A DNA stretch of 64,000 nt, from assembly GCF_014334015.1 (NCBI RefSeq), contig NZ_CP060488.1, positions 3,554,501-3,618,500 of the forward strand. The letters run 5' to 3'. A program made the translations under genes and the position numbers. Of the stretch, positions 1-8,626 are shown piece after piece. A model generated the notes under the pieces. That model saw only the letters and a program-made list of their open reading frames with translations. It had not been told where the DNA came from and ran no database searches. This DNA comes from Bacteroides sp. M10 (GTDB taxonomy: Bacteria > Bacteroidota > Bacteroidia > Bacteroidales > Bacteroidaceae). Each line of letters starts with the position of its first letter. The stretch's first letter is position 1.

Positions 1-1
1 T

Positions 2-805
2 GATTCTACGTTGAAACTGATACGTAACATTATTATTGTAGATATACAGGATATATATACGAAAGCATCTTTCAAATATGCGAAAGACGTATATGCCAAT
101 CCGCAAATGATATTGACTATCCAGGCTCCGAACGAAGAAGAGTTTGAAAAGTTTGTGGAAGAGAATAGAAAGACGATTGTCGACTTCTTTACCCGTGCGG
201 AAATGAACCGTCAGATTACGTTATTGGAAGAAAAACACAGTAACTTTATCTCCAACAAAGTGGATAGTCTGTTCGGCTGCAACATCTGGTTGCCTTCCGA
301 ACTGACCAATTCTAAAACCGGTGAGGACTTTTTCTGGGCTTCTACCAACACAGGTACTGCCGACCGTAATTTTGTGATGTACTCTTATCCTTATACTGAC
401 AAAGATACATTTACGAAAGAATATTTTGTACACAAACGTGACTCTGTGATGCAGGCCAATATCCCCGGATTCAAAGAAGGTGTTTATATGTCGACTGACA
501 GCTTGCTGACTGACGTTCGTCCCATCAATGTACAGAACAGCTACACGATGGAAGCACGCGGCTTGTGGCGTATGAAGGGCGATTTTATGGGTGGCCCATA
601 CGTTTCCCACACTCGTCTGGACGAGAAAAACCAACGAATTATTACAGCAGAAATATTTGTTTATTCACCTGATAAAATGAAACGCAACCTGGTACGCCAG
701 ATGGAAGCATCTCTTTATACACTGAAACTTCCGAATGAGGTTCAGCAGAATCAGATTCCATTGGGAGGTGTATCCAAGGCGGCAGCGGAACAAACTAAAA
801 AATAA
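2..805 (+). CDS. DUF4837 family protein, 5' end cut by window edge
   Basis: The reading frame is already open at the first bases, and the only apparent start (TTG at 11) is not convincing, so the N-terminus lies upstream of the window. The visible 260-odd residues match my recollection of the DUF4837 family (PF16125) of Bacteroidota, usually ~330-residue predicted lipoproteins. Recognisable stretches are the segment around SLFGCNIWLPSEL and the block LWRMKGDFMGGPYVSHTR. The lipoprotein signal would be in the missing part. Function is unknown. It ends 4 bp before pdxA and is probably co-transcribed with it. Confidence 0.75.
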   Translation, partial: DSTLKLIRNIIIVDIQDIYTKASFKYAKDVYANPQMILTIQAPNEEEFEKFVEENRKTIVDFFTRAEMNRQITLLEEKHSNFISNKVDSLFGCNIWLPSELTNSKTGEDFFWASTNTGTADRNFVMYSYPYTDKDTFTKEYFVHKRDSVMQANIPGFKEGVYMSTDSLLTDVRPINVQNSYTMEARGLWRMKGDFMGGPYVSHTRLDEKNQRIITAEIFVYSPDKMKRNLVRQMEASLYTLKLPNEVQQNQIPLGGVSKAAAEQTKK

Positions 806-809
806 AAAC

Positions 810-1904
810 ATGGAAGATAACAAGATAAGAATAGGTATCACCCAGGGAGATATTAACGGGGTGGGCTATGAGGTGATTCTGAAGACATTTTCTGACCCTA
901 CAATGTTGGAACTATGTACTCCGGTCATTTACGGTTCACCGAAAGTAGCGGCTTATCATCGTAAAGCGTTGGACATACAGACGAATTTCAGTATCGTCAA
1001 CTCTGCTACCGAAGCTGGATACAATCGCTTGAGTGTGGTGAACTGTACGGATGATGAGGTGAAAGTGGAATTTTCCAAACCCGATCCCGAAGCGGGTAAA
1101 GCTGCGCTGGGAGCCTTGGAACGTGCCATTGAAGAATATCGCGAAGGCTTGATCGACGTCATCGTGACAGCTCCGATCAACAAACATACGATTCAGTCGG
1201 AAGAGTTCTCATTCCCCGGACATACGGAATATATCGAAGAACGTCTGGGTAACGGCAATAAATCATTAATGATTTTGATGAAGAATGACTTCCGGGTAGC
1301 TTTGGTTACGACGCATATCCCTGTCAGAGAGATTGCCACTACGATTACCAAAGAACTGATTCAGGAGAAGCTGATGATATTCCATCGTTGTCTGAAACAA
1401 GATTTCGGCATCGGTGCTCCGCGTATTGCGGTACTCTCTCTCAACCCTCACGCCGGAGACGGTGGTTTGTTGGGAATGGAAGAACAGGAAGTGATTATTC
1501 CTGCCATGAAAGAAATGGAAGAGAAAGGAATCCTTAGCTACGGTCCTTATGCGGCCGATGGCTTTATGGGTTCAGGCAATTATACTCATTTTGACGGTAT
1601 CCTGGCAATGTATCACGATCAGGGGCTGGCTCCGTTCAAAGCATTGGCTATGGAAGACGGAGTGAACTATACGGCGGGTCTGCCGGTGGTACGTACTTCT
1701 CCGGCTCATGGCACTGCTTATGATATTGCAGGCAAGGGAGTGGCTTGTGAAGATTCTTTCCGTCAGGCAATTTATGTTGCCATCGACGTGTTCCGTAATC
1801 GTCAGCGGGAAAGAGTGGCCCGTGCCAATCCGTTGCGTAAACAGTATTACGAGAAACGTGATGATAGTGATAAACTGAAACTGGATACAGTAGACGAAGA
1901 TTAA
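810..1904 (+). CDS. pdxA: 4-hydroxythreonine-4-phosphate dehydrogenase PdxA
   Basis: 364 residues from the ATG at 810 (the frame is open further upstream, but that part overlaps the previous gene). PdxA oxidises 4-phosphohydroxy-L-threonine with NAD+ in the DXP-dependent pyridoxal 5'-phosphate pathway; it is a cytosolic metal-dependent homodimer. The three family metal-ligand histidines are in place: FPGHTEY, SLNPHAGDGG and MYHDQGLAPFK. The N-terminal ITQGDINGVGYEV is the family signature, with GDINGVG instead of the usual GDPAGIG, as I recall for Bacteroidetes. It sits in a tight run with the sigma-54-type regulator (9 bp gap) and lptE. Confidence 0.96.
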   Translation: MEDNKIRIGITQGDINGVGYEVILKTFSDPTMLELCTPVIYGSPKVAAYHRKALDIQTNFSIVNSATEAGYNRLSVVNCTDDEVKVEFSKPDPEAGKAALGALERAIEEYREGLIDVIVTAPINKHTIQSEEFSFPGHTEYIEERLGNGNKSLMILMKNDFRVALVTTHIPVREIATTITKELIQEKLMIFHRCLKQDFGIGAPRIAVLSLNPHAGDGGLLGMEEQEVIIPAMKEMEEKGILSYGPYAADGFMGSGNYTHFDGILAMYHDQGLAPFKALAMEDGVNYTAGLPVVRTSPAHGTAYDIAGKGVACEDSFRQAIYVAIDVFRNRQRERVARANPLRKQYYEKRDDSDKLKLDTVDED

Positions 1905-1913
1905 AAACAAGTA

Positions 1914-3155
1914 ATGACAAAAGCAGAGATACAACAAGTGAAACAACGTTTCGGTATTATAGGTAATACCGAAGCATTGTCGCGCGCCATAGATGTTGCC
2001 ATTCAGGTAGCTCCTACCGATTTGTCTGTGCTGATTACCGGAGAAAGTGGAGTCGGAAAAGAAAGTTTTCCGCAGATTATTCATCAATATAGCCGGAGGA
2101 AGCACGGACAGTATATTGCTGTCAACTGTGGTGCTATTCCGGAGGGTACGATTGATTCCGAACTGTTCGGGCATGAGAAGGGTGCGTTTACCGGTGCGAT
2201 TGGCGAACGGAAAGGGTACTTTGGCGAAGCCGACGGTGGTACTATTTTCCTTGATGAAGTAGGGGAGTTGCCGATGCCTACCCAGGCACGTTTGCTCCGT
2301 GTGTTGGAGAGTGGTGAGTTTATAAAAGTAGGTTCGTCCAAAGTGCAAAAGACGGATGTTCGTATTGTGGCAGCTACCAATGTCAATCTCACACAAGCAA
2401 TTGCCGAAGGACGTTTCCGTGAAGATTTATATTACCGGTTGAATACGGTACCTATCCAGATTCCTCCTTTGCGTGAACGTGGAGATGATGTGCTCCTGCT
2501 GTTCCGTAAGTTTTCCGCAGACTTTGCAGAGAAATACCGGATGCCCGCTATTCAGCTGACGGAGGATGCCAAGAAAGAATTGTTGGCTTATCCCTGGCCC
2601 GGTAACGTGCGTCAGTTGAAGAACATCACCGAGCAAATATCCATCATTGAAACAAACAGGGAGATCACTGCCGCCATCTTGCAGAATTATCTTCCCGCAC
2701 AAAATATGCAACGTCTTCCCGCGCTGATGGGAACACGCGAAAGTAAAAGCTTTGAAAGTGAACGGGAGATTCTTTATTCCGTTCTGTTCGACATGCGCCA
2801 GGAGGTAGCGGAGTTGAAGAAGATGGTACACAACCTGATGGCTGAACGTGCCGGACAGGTGGGGCAGGTAGGACAAGTGGGAGCGGTGGTTACTACTCCG
2901 GTAGTGACAACACACCAGCCTTCGGTACCTGCAATCATTCATACCATGCAGCCTGCCGTTTGCAAGGATGATGACGACATACAAGACACGGAAGAATATG
3001 TAGAAGAACCTCCTTTGTCACTGGACGAAGTGGAAAAAGAAATGATACGCAAAGCACTTGAAAGGCATCATGGAAAGCGGAAAAGTGCAGCTAAGGACTT
3101 GAATATTTCCGAGCGTACACTTTATAGAAAAATAAAAGAATATGAATTGGATTAA
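1914..3155 (+). CDS. Sigma-54-type AAA+ transcriptional activator without a sensor domain
   Basis: 413 residues. The AAA+ core starts almost at the N-terminus: Walker A GESGVGKE at about 43-50, the sigma-54 contact loop GAFTGA at 90-95, Walker B GGTIFLDE at about 108-115 and the R-finger region FREDLYYRLN. The C-terminal ~45 residues form a Fis-type helix-turn-helix (KRKSAAKDLNISERTLYRKI). There is no receiver, GAF or PAS domain, so the input signal is not visible; control may come through expression or a partner protein. A low-complexity linker containing GQVGQVGQVG joins core and HTH. Its 3' end overlaps lptE by 14 bp, so the two are translationally linked. Confidence 0.92.
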   Translation: MTKAEIQQVKQRFGIIGNTEALSRAIDVAIQVAPTDLSVLITGESGVGKESFPQIIHQYSRRKHGQYIAVNCGAIPEGTIDSELFGHEKGAFTGAIGERKGYFGEADGGTIFLDEVGELPMPTQARLLRVLESGEFIKVGSSKVQKTDVRIVAATNVNLTQAIAEGRFREDLYYRLNTVPIQIPPLRERGDDVLLLFRKFSADFAEKYRMPAIQLTEDAKKELLAYPWPGNVRQLKNITEQISIIETNREITAAILQNYLPAQNMQRLPALMGTRESKSFESEREILYSVLFDMRQEVAELKKMVHNLMAERAGQVGQVGQVGAVVTTPVVTTHQPSVPAIIHTMQPAVCKDDDDIQDTEEYVEEPPLSLDEVEKEMIRKALERHHGKRKSAAKDLNISERTLYRKIKEYELD

Positions 3156-3669
3156 GAAAATAATACGCCCTTTGGTACTGTTCGTTTTACCGTTGGTAGT
3201 CATTGCGTGCACTGTCTCCTATAAGTTTAACGGATCGTCTATCAATTATGATAAGGTAAAGACTATTTCGATAGCCGACTTCCCGATCAAGTCGGAGTAT
3301 GTGTATGCTCCGTTGGCGACTAAGTTTAATGAAGACCTGAAAGATATCTTCATCCGGCAAACCCGTCTGCAACTGCTCAAGCCGAGTCAGAATGCTGACT
3401 TGCAGATTGACGGAGAAATCACAGGGTATAATCAGTATAACCAGGCAGTATCTGCCGACGGTTACTCTTCGGAAACAAAGTTGACTATCACCGTCAATGT
3501 ACGCTTTGTCAATAATACTAATCATTCCGAAGACTTTGAACAACAGTTTTCTGCTTTCCGTACCTACGACTCTACCCAGTTGCTGACTGCCGTACAGGAC
3601 GGATTGATTGCTGAAATGTCTAAAGAGATCACCGACCAAATTTTTAATGCAACTGTAGCAAACTGGTAA
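3142..3669 (+). CDS. lptE: LptE-family outer-membrane lipoprotein
   Basis: 175 residues. A lipoprotein signal ends at VIAC (Cys23), and the mature part has the LptE-like alternation of strands (TVSYKFNGSSINYDKVKTI). The NADLQIDGEITGY and TKLTITVNVRFVN segments are typical of the Bacteroidetes LptE family. LptE plugs and helps assemble the LptD barrel that inserts lipopolysaccharide into the outer leaflet. The start overlaps the end of the sigma-54 regulator by 14 bp, and a TPR gene follows after 5 bp. Assignment rests on overall pattern; bacteroidal LptE diverges from the enterobacterial protein. Confidence 0.85.
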   Translation: MNWIKKIIRPLVLFVLPLVVIACTVSYKFNGSSINYDKVKTISIADFPIKSEYVYAPLATKFNEDLKDIFIRQTRLQLLKPSQNADLQIDGEITGYNQYNQAVSADGYSSETKLTITVNVRFVNNTNHSEDFEQQFSAFRTYDSTQLLTAVQDGLIAEMSKEITDQIFNATVANW

Positions 3670-3674
3670 TATAA

Positions 3675-4448
3675 ATGACTTCTGTTAACTTTCAACAATG
3701 GATACAGCATCCCGAGATGCTGAATAGGGATACTTTGTACGAACTGCGCAATCTTCTTGCGAGGTATCCGTATTTTCAGTCGCTCCGTCTGCTGTATTTG
3801 AAAAACCTGTATGTTCTCCATGATATTAGTTTCGGTGGGGAGCTGCGAAAAGCGGTTCTTTACATTGCAGACAGACGGCAGTTGTTCCAGTTGATTGAAG
3901 GTGACCGCTATGATGTGCAGGCGCGGAAAAAAGGAGTACCCCTCACGGAGGTACTGAAAGACGAGCCGTCTGTAGATCGCACATTGGCATTGATTGACGC
4001 TTTCTTGTCCACAGTACCCGAAGAAGTAGCGGCCCAGACCGGCTTCGACTATTCGATGGATTATACTTCCTATCTTTTGGAGGAGACTCCGGCTACGGAA
4101 CAGCCTTCAGAAGAAACGCCCAAACTCAAAGGCTACGAACTGATTGACGATTTTATAGAAAAGAGTGAGAGTGACTCCCCCCTCTGCATGAAGTCTTTAA
4201 GAGAAGAAGCGGTATTTTCCGCAGATGCTTCGGACGAGGTATGCGAAGAAGAAACGACGGAGGAAGAAGAGGAAGACGACAGCTGTTTCACAGAAACTTT
4301 AGCAAAAATCTATGTTAAACAGCAACGATATTCAAAAGCTCTTGAAATAATTAAAAAATTAAGCTTGAAATATCCAAAAAAAAATGCTTACTTTGCAGAC
4401 CAAATCAGATTTTTGGAAAAATTGATTATTAACGCTAATTCAAAATAA
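3675..4448 (+). CDS. Tetratricopeptide-type conserved hypothetical protein
   Basis: 257 residues, no signal peptide, so cytoplasmic as far as can be seen. The N-terminal half is helical (LYELRNLLARYPYFQSLRLLYLKNL). The middle carries a strongly acidic linker of Glu/Asp residues (about 195-210). The C-terminus has one clear TPR-like hairpin, ETLAKIYVKQQRYSKALEI followed by LSLKYPKKNAYFADQI. It lies between lptE and secG with gaps of 5 and 6 bp, so it belongs to the same transcript. Partner and function are unknown; an envelope-biogenesis scaffold would fit the neighbours, but that is inference. Confidence 0.8.
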   Translation: MTSVNFQQWIQHPEMLNRDTLYELRNLLARYPYFQSLRLLYLKNLYVLHDISFGGELRKAVLYIADRRQLFQLIEGDRYDVQARKKGVPLTEVLKDEPSVDRTLALIDAFLSTVPEEVAAQTGFDYSMDYTSYLLEETPATEQPSEETPKLKGYELIDDFIEKSESDSPLCMKSLREEAVFSADASDEVCEEETTEEEEEDDSCFTETLAKIYVKQQRYSKALEIIKKLSLKYPKKNAYFADQIRFLEKLIINANSK

Positions 4449-4454
4449 CTAAAA

Positions 4455-4847
4455 ATGTACTTATTATTCGTTATCTTAATGGTTATTGCAGCCTTGTTGA
4501 TGTGTTTCATCGTGCTGATTCAGAACTCAAAAGGAGGCGGACTTGCTTCTGGTTTCTCTTCATCTAACGCCATCATGGGCGTACGCAAGACTACAGACTT
4601 TCTGGAAAAAGCAACATGGGGCCTGGCCATCTTTATGGTTGTAATGAGCATTGCTACTGCTTATGTAGTTCCTCGTTCTGCAGTTGTTAAAGATGCAGTG
4701 TTGGAACAGGCACAGAAAGAACAACAGACTAACCCGTATAACTTACCCGCAGGTACGGCTGCGCCGCAAACTGAAGCTCCTGCTACCAATGCACCTGCTA
4801 CAGAAACTCCGGCACCGGCTGAAACTCCTGCTCCTAAAGCAGAGTAA
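4455..4847 (+). CDS. secG: Preprotein translocase subunit SecG
   Basis: 130 residues with the SecG layout: TM1 at about 2-22, the conserved cytoplasmic loop QNSKGGGLASGF, then the TTDFLEKATWGLA segment and TM2 (~52-72). A Pro/Ala/Thr/Glu-rich tail of about 40 residues follows, as is common in Bacteroidetes SecG. SecG assists SecYE/SecA in protein export across the inner membrane. It is the last gene of the run starting with DUF4837/pdxA; an inverted repeat follows about 80 bp downstream. Confidence 0.96.
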   Translation: MYLLFVILMVIAALLMCFIVLIQNSKGGGLASGFSSSNAIMGVRKTTDFLEKATWGLAIFMVVMSIATAYVVPRSAVVKDAVLEQAQKEQQTNPYNLPAGTAAPQTEAPATNAPATETPAPAETPAPKAE

Positions 4848-4926
4848 TTTGCTCCGCCGTCAGGTAAGGCTTTGGGATAAAACCATTTAAGGGAAGGTGC
4901 AGACGGATGCTGCATTTCTTTGATAT

Positions 4927-4994
4927 TTAAGTGCGGATTACGCAGATTACACGGATTTTCAATGTTCCGAGTGGTCAGTGTAATCCGCACTTAA
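4927..4994. repeat. 15-bp perfect inverted repeat, REP-like
   Basis: Arms at 4927-4941 and 4980-4994 (TTAAGTGCGGATTAC and its exact reverse complement) enclose 38 bp. The right arm is followed by TTTTTCTTG, so on the plus strand it could act as a terminator for the secG transcript. The left half contains GATTACACGGATT (4945-4957), which also occurs in the inverted repeat at 50664-50751. Confidence 0.75.
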
Positions 4995-5045
4995 CTTTTT
5001 CTTGTAAAAACAATCTCTTTGTGATAGAAACAAACGAGATTTAAC

Positions 5046-5053
5046 TACCTTTG
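5046..5053 (+). promoter_or_regulatory. Bacteroides -7 element for the MFS gene
   Basis: TACCTTTG matches TAnnTTTG, about 40 bp before the MFS ATG. A TTTG at 5018-5021 could be the -33 element, although the spacer (24 bp) is longer than usual. Confidence 0.55.
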
Positions 5054-5093
5054 TTGGCTGTATAAGATTATTAACTACTTTTTAAATATAACA

Positions 5094-6482
5094 ATGACAG
5101 AACATTTGAAACAGAAACTGAATGACTCCCCCGTACTCCGATGGAGTGTTCTAGCATTGGTCGCATTTACTATGCTATGCGGCTATTTCCTCACCGACGT
5201 AATGTCTCCTCTAAAACCCATGCTTGAGAAAGAACTATTATGGGATAGTCTTGATTATGGATTCTTCACAAGCGCTTACGGTTGGTTTAACGTATTCTTG
5301 TTGATGCTGATCTTCGGTGGTATCATTTTGGACAAAATGGGAGTTCGTTTCACCGGAATGGGAGCTTGCTTATTGATGGTGTTTGGTTGTGGATTGAAAT
5401 ACTATGCGATTTCTACTACTTTTCCGGAAGGTGCCATGCTCTTCGGATTCAAAACACAGGTGACGTTGGCTGCATTGGGATATGCTATCTTTGGTGTAGG
5501 TGTGGAGATTGCTGGTATCACTGTTTCCAAGATTATAGTGAAATGGTTCAAGGGCAAGGAAATGGCATTGGCTATGGGACTTGAAATGGCTACGGCACGT
5601 ATCGGAACAACTCTGGCGATGGTATTGACAGTTCCTTTGGCAGACTTCTTCGGATATACGGACGAGGGTGGTGCATTCCATACCAATATTCCTGCTCCTA
5701 TTCTGTTTTGTCTGATTATGCTGTGTGTAGGTACCATTGCTTTCTTCCTTTATACTTTCTACGATAAGAAATTGGATGCTTCTTTGGATGCAGAAGGTTT
5801 GGAACCGGAAGAACCGTTCCGTATGAAAGACATTGTGTATATCATCACAAATAAAGGATTCTGGTTGATCGCATTACTATGCGTATTGTTCTACTCGGCT
5901 GTATTCCCCTTTATCAAATATGCTGCCGACTTGATGGTGCAGAAATATAATGTAGATCCTAAACTGGCGGGAACGATTCCCGGATTGTTGCCGATTGGTG
6001 CAATTATCCTGACTCCGTTGTTCGGTTCGTTATATGACCGTATCGGCAAGGGAGCCACGTTGATGGTGATCGGATCATTGATGCTAATTTTTGTACATAC
6101 CATGTTTGCCTTGCCTATACTGAATATATGGTGGTTTGCTACTATTATAATGATTATATTGGGATTTGCTTTCTCACTGGTGCCTTCGGCTATGTGGCCT
6201 TCTGTTCCGAAGATTATTCCGGAAAAACAGCTGGGTACTGCTTACGCTTTGATTTTCTGGGTACAGAACTGGGGACTGATGGGTGTTCCTTTGTTAATCG
6301 GATGGGTATTGAATACTTATTGCAAAGGTCCGGTGGTAGACGGTGCACAGACTTATGATTACACATTGCCGATGACTATTTTTGCTCTCTTTGGTGTACT
6401 TGCTCTGATTGTTGCTTTGATGTTGAAAGCAGAGAACAAGAAGAAAGGATACGGCTTGGAAGAGGCAAATATCCAGAAGTAA
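5094..6482 (+). CDS. Major facilitator superfamily transporter
   Basis: 462 residues with about 12 hydrophobic segments split by a central cytoplasmic loop (DKKLDASLDAEGLEPEEPF, ~225-245). An MFS motif-A-like loop is present after TM2 (GGIILDKMGVRF) and again in the second half (FGSLYDRIGKG). It is an inner-membrane secondary transporter. The substrate cannot be read from sequence; the overall look is that of the nitrate/oxalate/hexuronate-like MFS branches. It has its own promoter and stands alone. Confidence 0.88.
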   Translation: MTEHLKQKLNDSPVLRWSVLALVAFTMLCGYFLTDVMSPLKPMLEKELLWDSLDYGFFTSAYGWFNVFLLMLIFGGIILDKMGVRFTGMGACLLMVFGCGLKYYAISTTFPEGAMLFGFKTQVTLAALGYAIFGVGVEIAGITVSKIIVKWFKGKEMALAMGLEMATARIGTTLAMVLTVPLADFFGYTDEGGAFHTNIPAPILFCLIMLCVGTIAFFLYTFYDKKLDASLDAEGLEPEEPFRMKDIVYIITNKGFWLIALLCVLFYSAVFPFIKYAADLMVQKYNVDPKLAGTIPGLLPIGAIILTPLFGSLYDRIGKGATLMVIGSLMLIFVHTMFALPILNIWWFATIIMIILGFAFSLVPSAMWPSVPKIIPEKQLGTAYALIFWVQNWGLMGVPLLIGWVLNTYCKGPVVDGAQTYDYTLPMTIFALFGVLALIVALMLKAENKKKGYGLEEANIQK

Positions 6483-6577
6483 CAGTTACAATTCGAAGTA
6501 ACGTTATAAATCCGAGAGTATAAGGTTTGAAAATAAAAGAGGGTTAGTATTAATGCTCTGAAATAAAAAAAAGAATT

Positions 6578-6917
6578 ATGGCTGCCAAAGAGAAAATCAA
6601 CCTGTTAGAGGTCATTCCTTGTCGCAGTGAACATATTACAGCAGAAAGGGAAGACGATTGTGCTCTCCTTTCCCCGTTTTAAATATCCGTGGATGCAACG
6701 CTTCCTTGTACCGGCAGGAATGTCGAAAGAACTTCATGTGCGATTGGAAGAACACGGTACGGCTGTATGGGAACTGATAGATGGAAAACGTACTGTTCGT
6801 GAGATCATAGAAGGGCTCGCAGATCATTTTCAAAATGAAGCGGGATACGAGTCTCGTGTATCGGCTTATCTTTCTCAAATGCAGAAAGATGGATTTATAA
6901 AACTTTTTATTAATTGA
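6578..6917 (+). pseudogene. PqqD-like small protein, reading frame broken by a +1 shift
   Basis: Two adjacent frames give one protein. From the ATG at 6578 the frame reads MAAKEKINLLEVIPCRSEHIT and stops at TAA 6680-6682 after 34 codons. The frame carrying SFPRFKYPWMQRFLVP and the PqqD-like core (WELIDGKRTVREIIEGLADHF) is +1 relative to it and runs to 6917. Skipping one base near 6655-6662, for example one T of GATTGTG, joins them into a ~112-residue protein. Alternatives are a real start at GTG 6627 (96 residues, intact core) or a sequencing error. PqqD-like domains bind peptide substrates of radical SAM enzymes or serve as small adaptors; no such partner is adjacent. Confidence 0.65.
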
Positions 6918-6924
6918 CTTAATC

Positions 6925-7168
6925 AGATGATAGGTGATAAATGATAGTTACTATACGGCATAATAGCTAGTTATATGATAGTGCAGCCTCCTAAGGAGGT
7001 TTATCAAATATCCCGTTTAAAGATATGAAAAAAGGCAACTGATTCGTAATGATGTAGTTGCCTTTTTAGTATTTTGAGAATATCTTTAGTTACTTATATT
7101 TCTTATTTACTGAATATCCCTTATCATTTAGGAAGCATCTCCCATCTATCATTTATCACCTATCATCT
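6925..7168. repeat. 23-bp perfect inverted repeat bracketing 198 bp
   Basis: Arms at 6925-6947 and 7146-7168 are exact reverse complements (core GATAGGTGATAAATGATA in the left arm). A weaker similarity of the outer flanks (TTAATT...) reaches the stop codons of the two convergent genes. The enclosed sequence holds the terminator at 7029-7067 and no ORF. The layout resembles a MITE-like non-autonomous element; no target-site duplication was clear to me. Confidence 0.6.
7029..7067. terminator. Bidirectional intrinsic terminator
   Basis: A 12-bp perfect stem (AAAAAGGCAACT at 7029-7040, AGTTGCCTTTTT at 7056-7067) with a 15-nt loop gives a U-rich tail in both directions. It lies between the plus-strand PqqD-like gene and the minus-strand gene ending at 7179, and can serve both. 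Confidence 0.85.
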
Positions 7169-7178
7169 AATAAATTAT

Positions 7179-7463
7179 CTAATTAAGGAAAATAGCCCAG
7201 AATATGACAGCAGTTGCAATGAGGACTCCCATAATAATAAGCGTCCCCCAAACGAAATAATTGCTGTCCTTTTCTTTCTTTTTCTCCGAGTCGTGGATGA
7301 TACGTCCCATTTCCTCGGGAGTGGTGTTGGGCAGTGGATAAGGCTCGTTGGTGCGGTTTAAGTGCTTCAGTTTGTCGTTGGCACGTTCACGGCGTAGACG
7401 GGAAGCCTCTCGCCCTTCGCTAAGCCGACGTATCATGTCGAGCATGTGTCCTTCACCACCCAT
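7179..7463 (-). CDS. Small membrane-anchored conserved hypothetical protein
   Basis: 94 residues. The N-terminal 65 residues are highly charged and helical (MLDMIRRLSEGREASRLRRERANDKLKHL), followed by the motif YPLPNTTPEEMGRII. The C-terminus is a single membrane helix (YFVWGTLIIMGVLIATAV), so the protein is tail-anchored with the charged part probably in the cytoplasm. No known family is recognised. It starts 23 bp after the DUF4831 gene on the same strand and is probably its second cistron. Confidence 0.7.
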   Translation of the reverse strand: MGGEGHMLDMIRRLSEGREASRLRRERANDKLKHLNRTNEPYPLPNTTPEEMGRIIHDSEKKKEKDSNYFVWGTLIIMGVLIATAVIFWAIFLN

Positions 7464-7486
7464 ATTCTTTGCCCTTTAGAAGTTTA

Positions 7487-8554
7487 CTATTTGCCTTCTT
7501 CTCTATCCACTTTTAACAATCCTCCCGTATTCGGATCAAAATAAACTTTGATTGTAGAATTCTTATTGAACAAGACAGGAGCCAGATATTCTATCACACC
7601 GAATTGAGTAATAGGAAGTTCACCTTCGTAAAGTTTCTTTTTACCGTCGGTCAATGTAACCATTGCTTGTCCGGGCACGTTGTAGGCGATTCCATCCAAA
7701 TCTTTCTTCTTCTTACCGTCTTCCTGTGGAATCTTGACAGATTTCAGGTCTTTCAAGCTGATATAAAACGGAGTTCCTGCCAGATCGTTGTTGGCAACTA
7801 CACCCAGTTTCTTGGAGAAGCGGAAAGCAACTTCGTTGTTAAATTCCTTGTCCGGAGTAAGACGGACGGTGAATGTCTTCTCTTCCTTATCACGAGTGCC
7901 GGAGAACATTTGCGTCATTGCTTCTTCCTGTGCATTCAGATTATCAAGCATAATTTTAAGCTGTGCTCCGTCTGAAGGCATATTGTCAGCTTGTCCGCGC
8001 AATAAGGCATTCTTGCTTTCGCGGATGTTATAGATCTCTTTAGCCACCAGTTCAGCCATCTTCGCGGTAGAGCTGGCCATCAGAATTTCTTCGGTCAGGA
8101 ATTCGCGGGGATTCGCTATTTTTGAGAGGACAGTGGGAGCAGGAGCTGTTTTCTTGTCTGAACTGCTTTTGCTGTAAGGCACATTGATGGCTTTCACGAT
8201 GCCGTCCTCTGTCAGTTCCATGAGTGGTGCTACTGTTTTATCCTTCAATTTTACGAAGTAAGTAGTTTCGCTGTTGGGTACACCTACAGATTTCACTTTC
8301 ACACTAGCCAGTTCCCAATACTCTTCGGGTTCGGTGGAGACATTGGCCAATCGCAGGTAACGATCAGCGTATTTGCTGAATTCTCCTGGAGTATAGTTGA
8401 CTTTGTTGGCTTTTATTTCAAGCTCTATTTGGGTTTTGGGAAGACTGTAAACTACTCCGTAATCTTTTCCCCGGGTAACTCCCGTCAGTACTTCGGTTTG
8501 TGCATAGGCGGACGTTGCCATCAGTAGTCCCGCTGCTATAATCAACTTTTTCAT
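7487..8554 (-). CDS. DUF4831 family secreted protein
   Basis: 355 residues with a Sec signal peptide (MKKLIIAAGLLMATSAYAQ) cleaved near residue 19. The mature part is beta-rich and matches my recollection of DUF4831 (PF16115), a Bacteroidota family of unknown function; recognisable segments are GVTRGKDYGVVYSLPKT and NIRESKNALLRGQADNMPSDG. A periplasmic location is likely. It has its own promoter and is followed by the small membrane protein gene. Confidence 0.8.
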   Translation of the reverse strand: MKKLIIAAGLLMATSAYAQTEVLTGVTRGKDYGVVYSLPKTQIELEIKANKVNYTPGEFSKYADRYLRLANVSTEPEEYWELASVKVKSVGVPNSETTYFVKLKDKTVAPLMELTEDGIVKAINVPYSKSSSDKKTAPAPTVLSKIANPREFLTEEILMASSTAKMAELVAKEIYNIRESKNALLRGQADNMPSDGAQLKIMLDNLNAQEEAMTQMFSGTRDKEEKTFTVRLTPDKEFNNEVAFRFSKKLGVVANNDLAGTPFYISLKDLKSVKIPQEDGKKKKDLDGIAYNVPGQAMVTLTDGKKKLYEGELPITQFGVIEYLAPVLFNKNSTIKVYFDPNTGGLLKVDREEGK

Positions 8555-8583
8555 ATTCGGTTCTTTTTAACTGGTTTTGAAAA

Positions 8584-8591
8584 CAAAGTTA
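8584..8591 (-). promoter_or_regulatory. -7 element for the DUF4831 gene
   Basis: On the minus strand this reads TAACTTTG (TAnnTTTG), 30 bp before the start codon. No clear -33 element was seen. Confidence 0.5.
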
Positions 8592-8626
8592 ATGAAGTTA
8601 TTGAAAAAACTGTAAGTTCTTAACTT

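Noticed and set aside
1572..2396. 274-codon open frame on the minus strand opposite pdxA and the sigma-54 regulator
   Set aside because: It lies fully antisense to two well-supported genes and shows no recognisable domain; it is a codon-bias shadow.
2870..2906. Short tandem repeat encoding GQVGQVGQVG in the sigma-54 regulator
   Set aside because: A flexible linker of low complexity; no sign that it is more than a linker.
6989..7001. CCTCCTAAGGAGG read as a ribosome-binding site
   Set aside because: No start codon follows at a suitable distance and Bacteroides makes little use of strong Shine-Dalgarno sequences.
7604..8033. Plus-strand open frames opposite DUF4831
   Set aside because: Antisense to a gene with a clean signal peptide and promoter; no family features.
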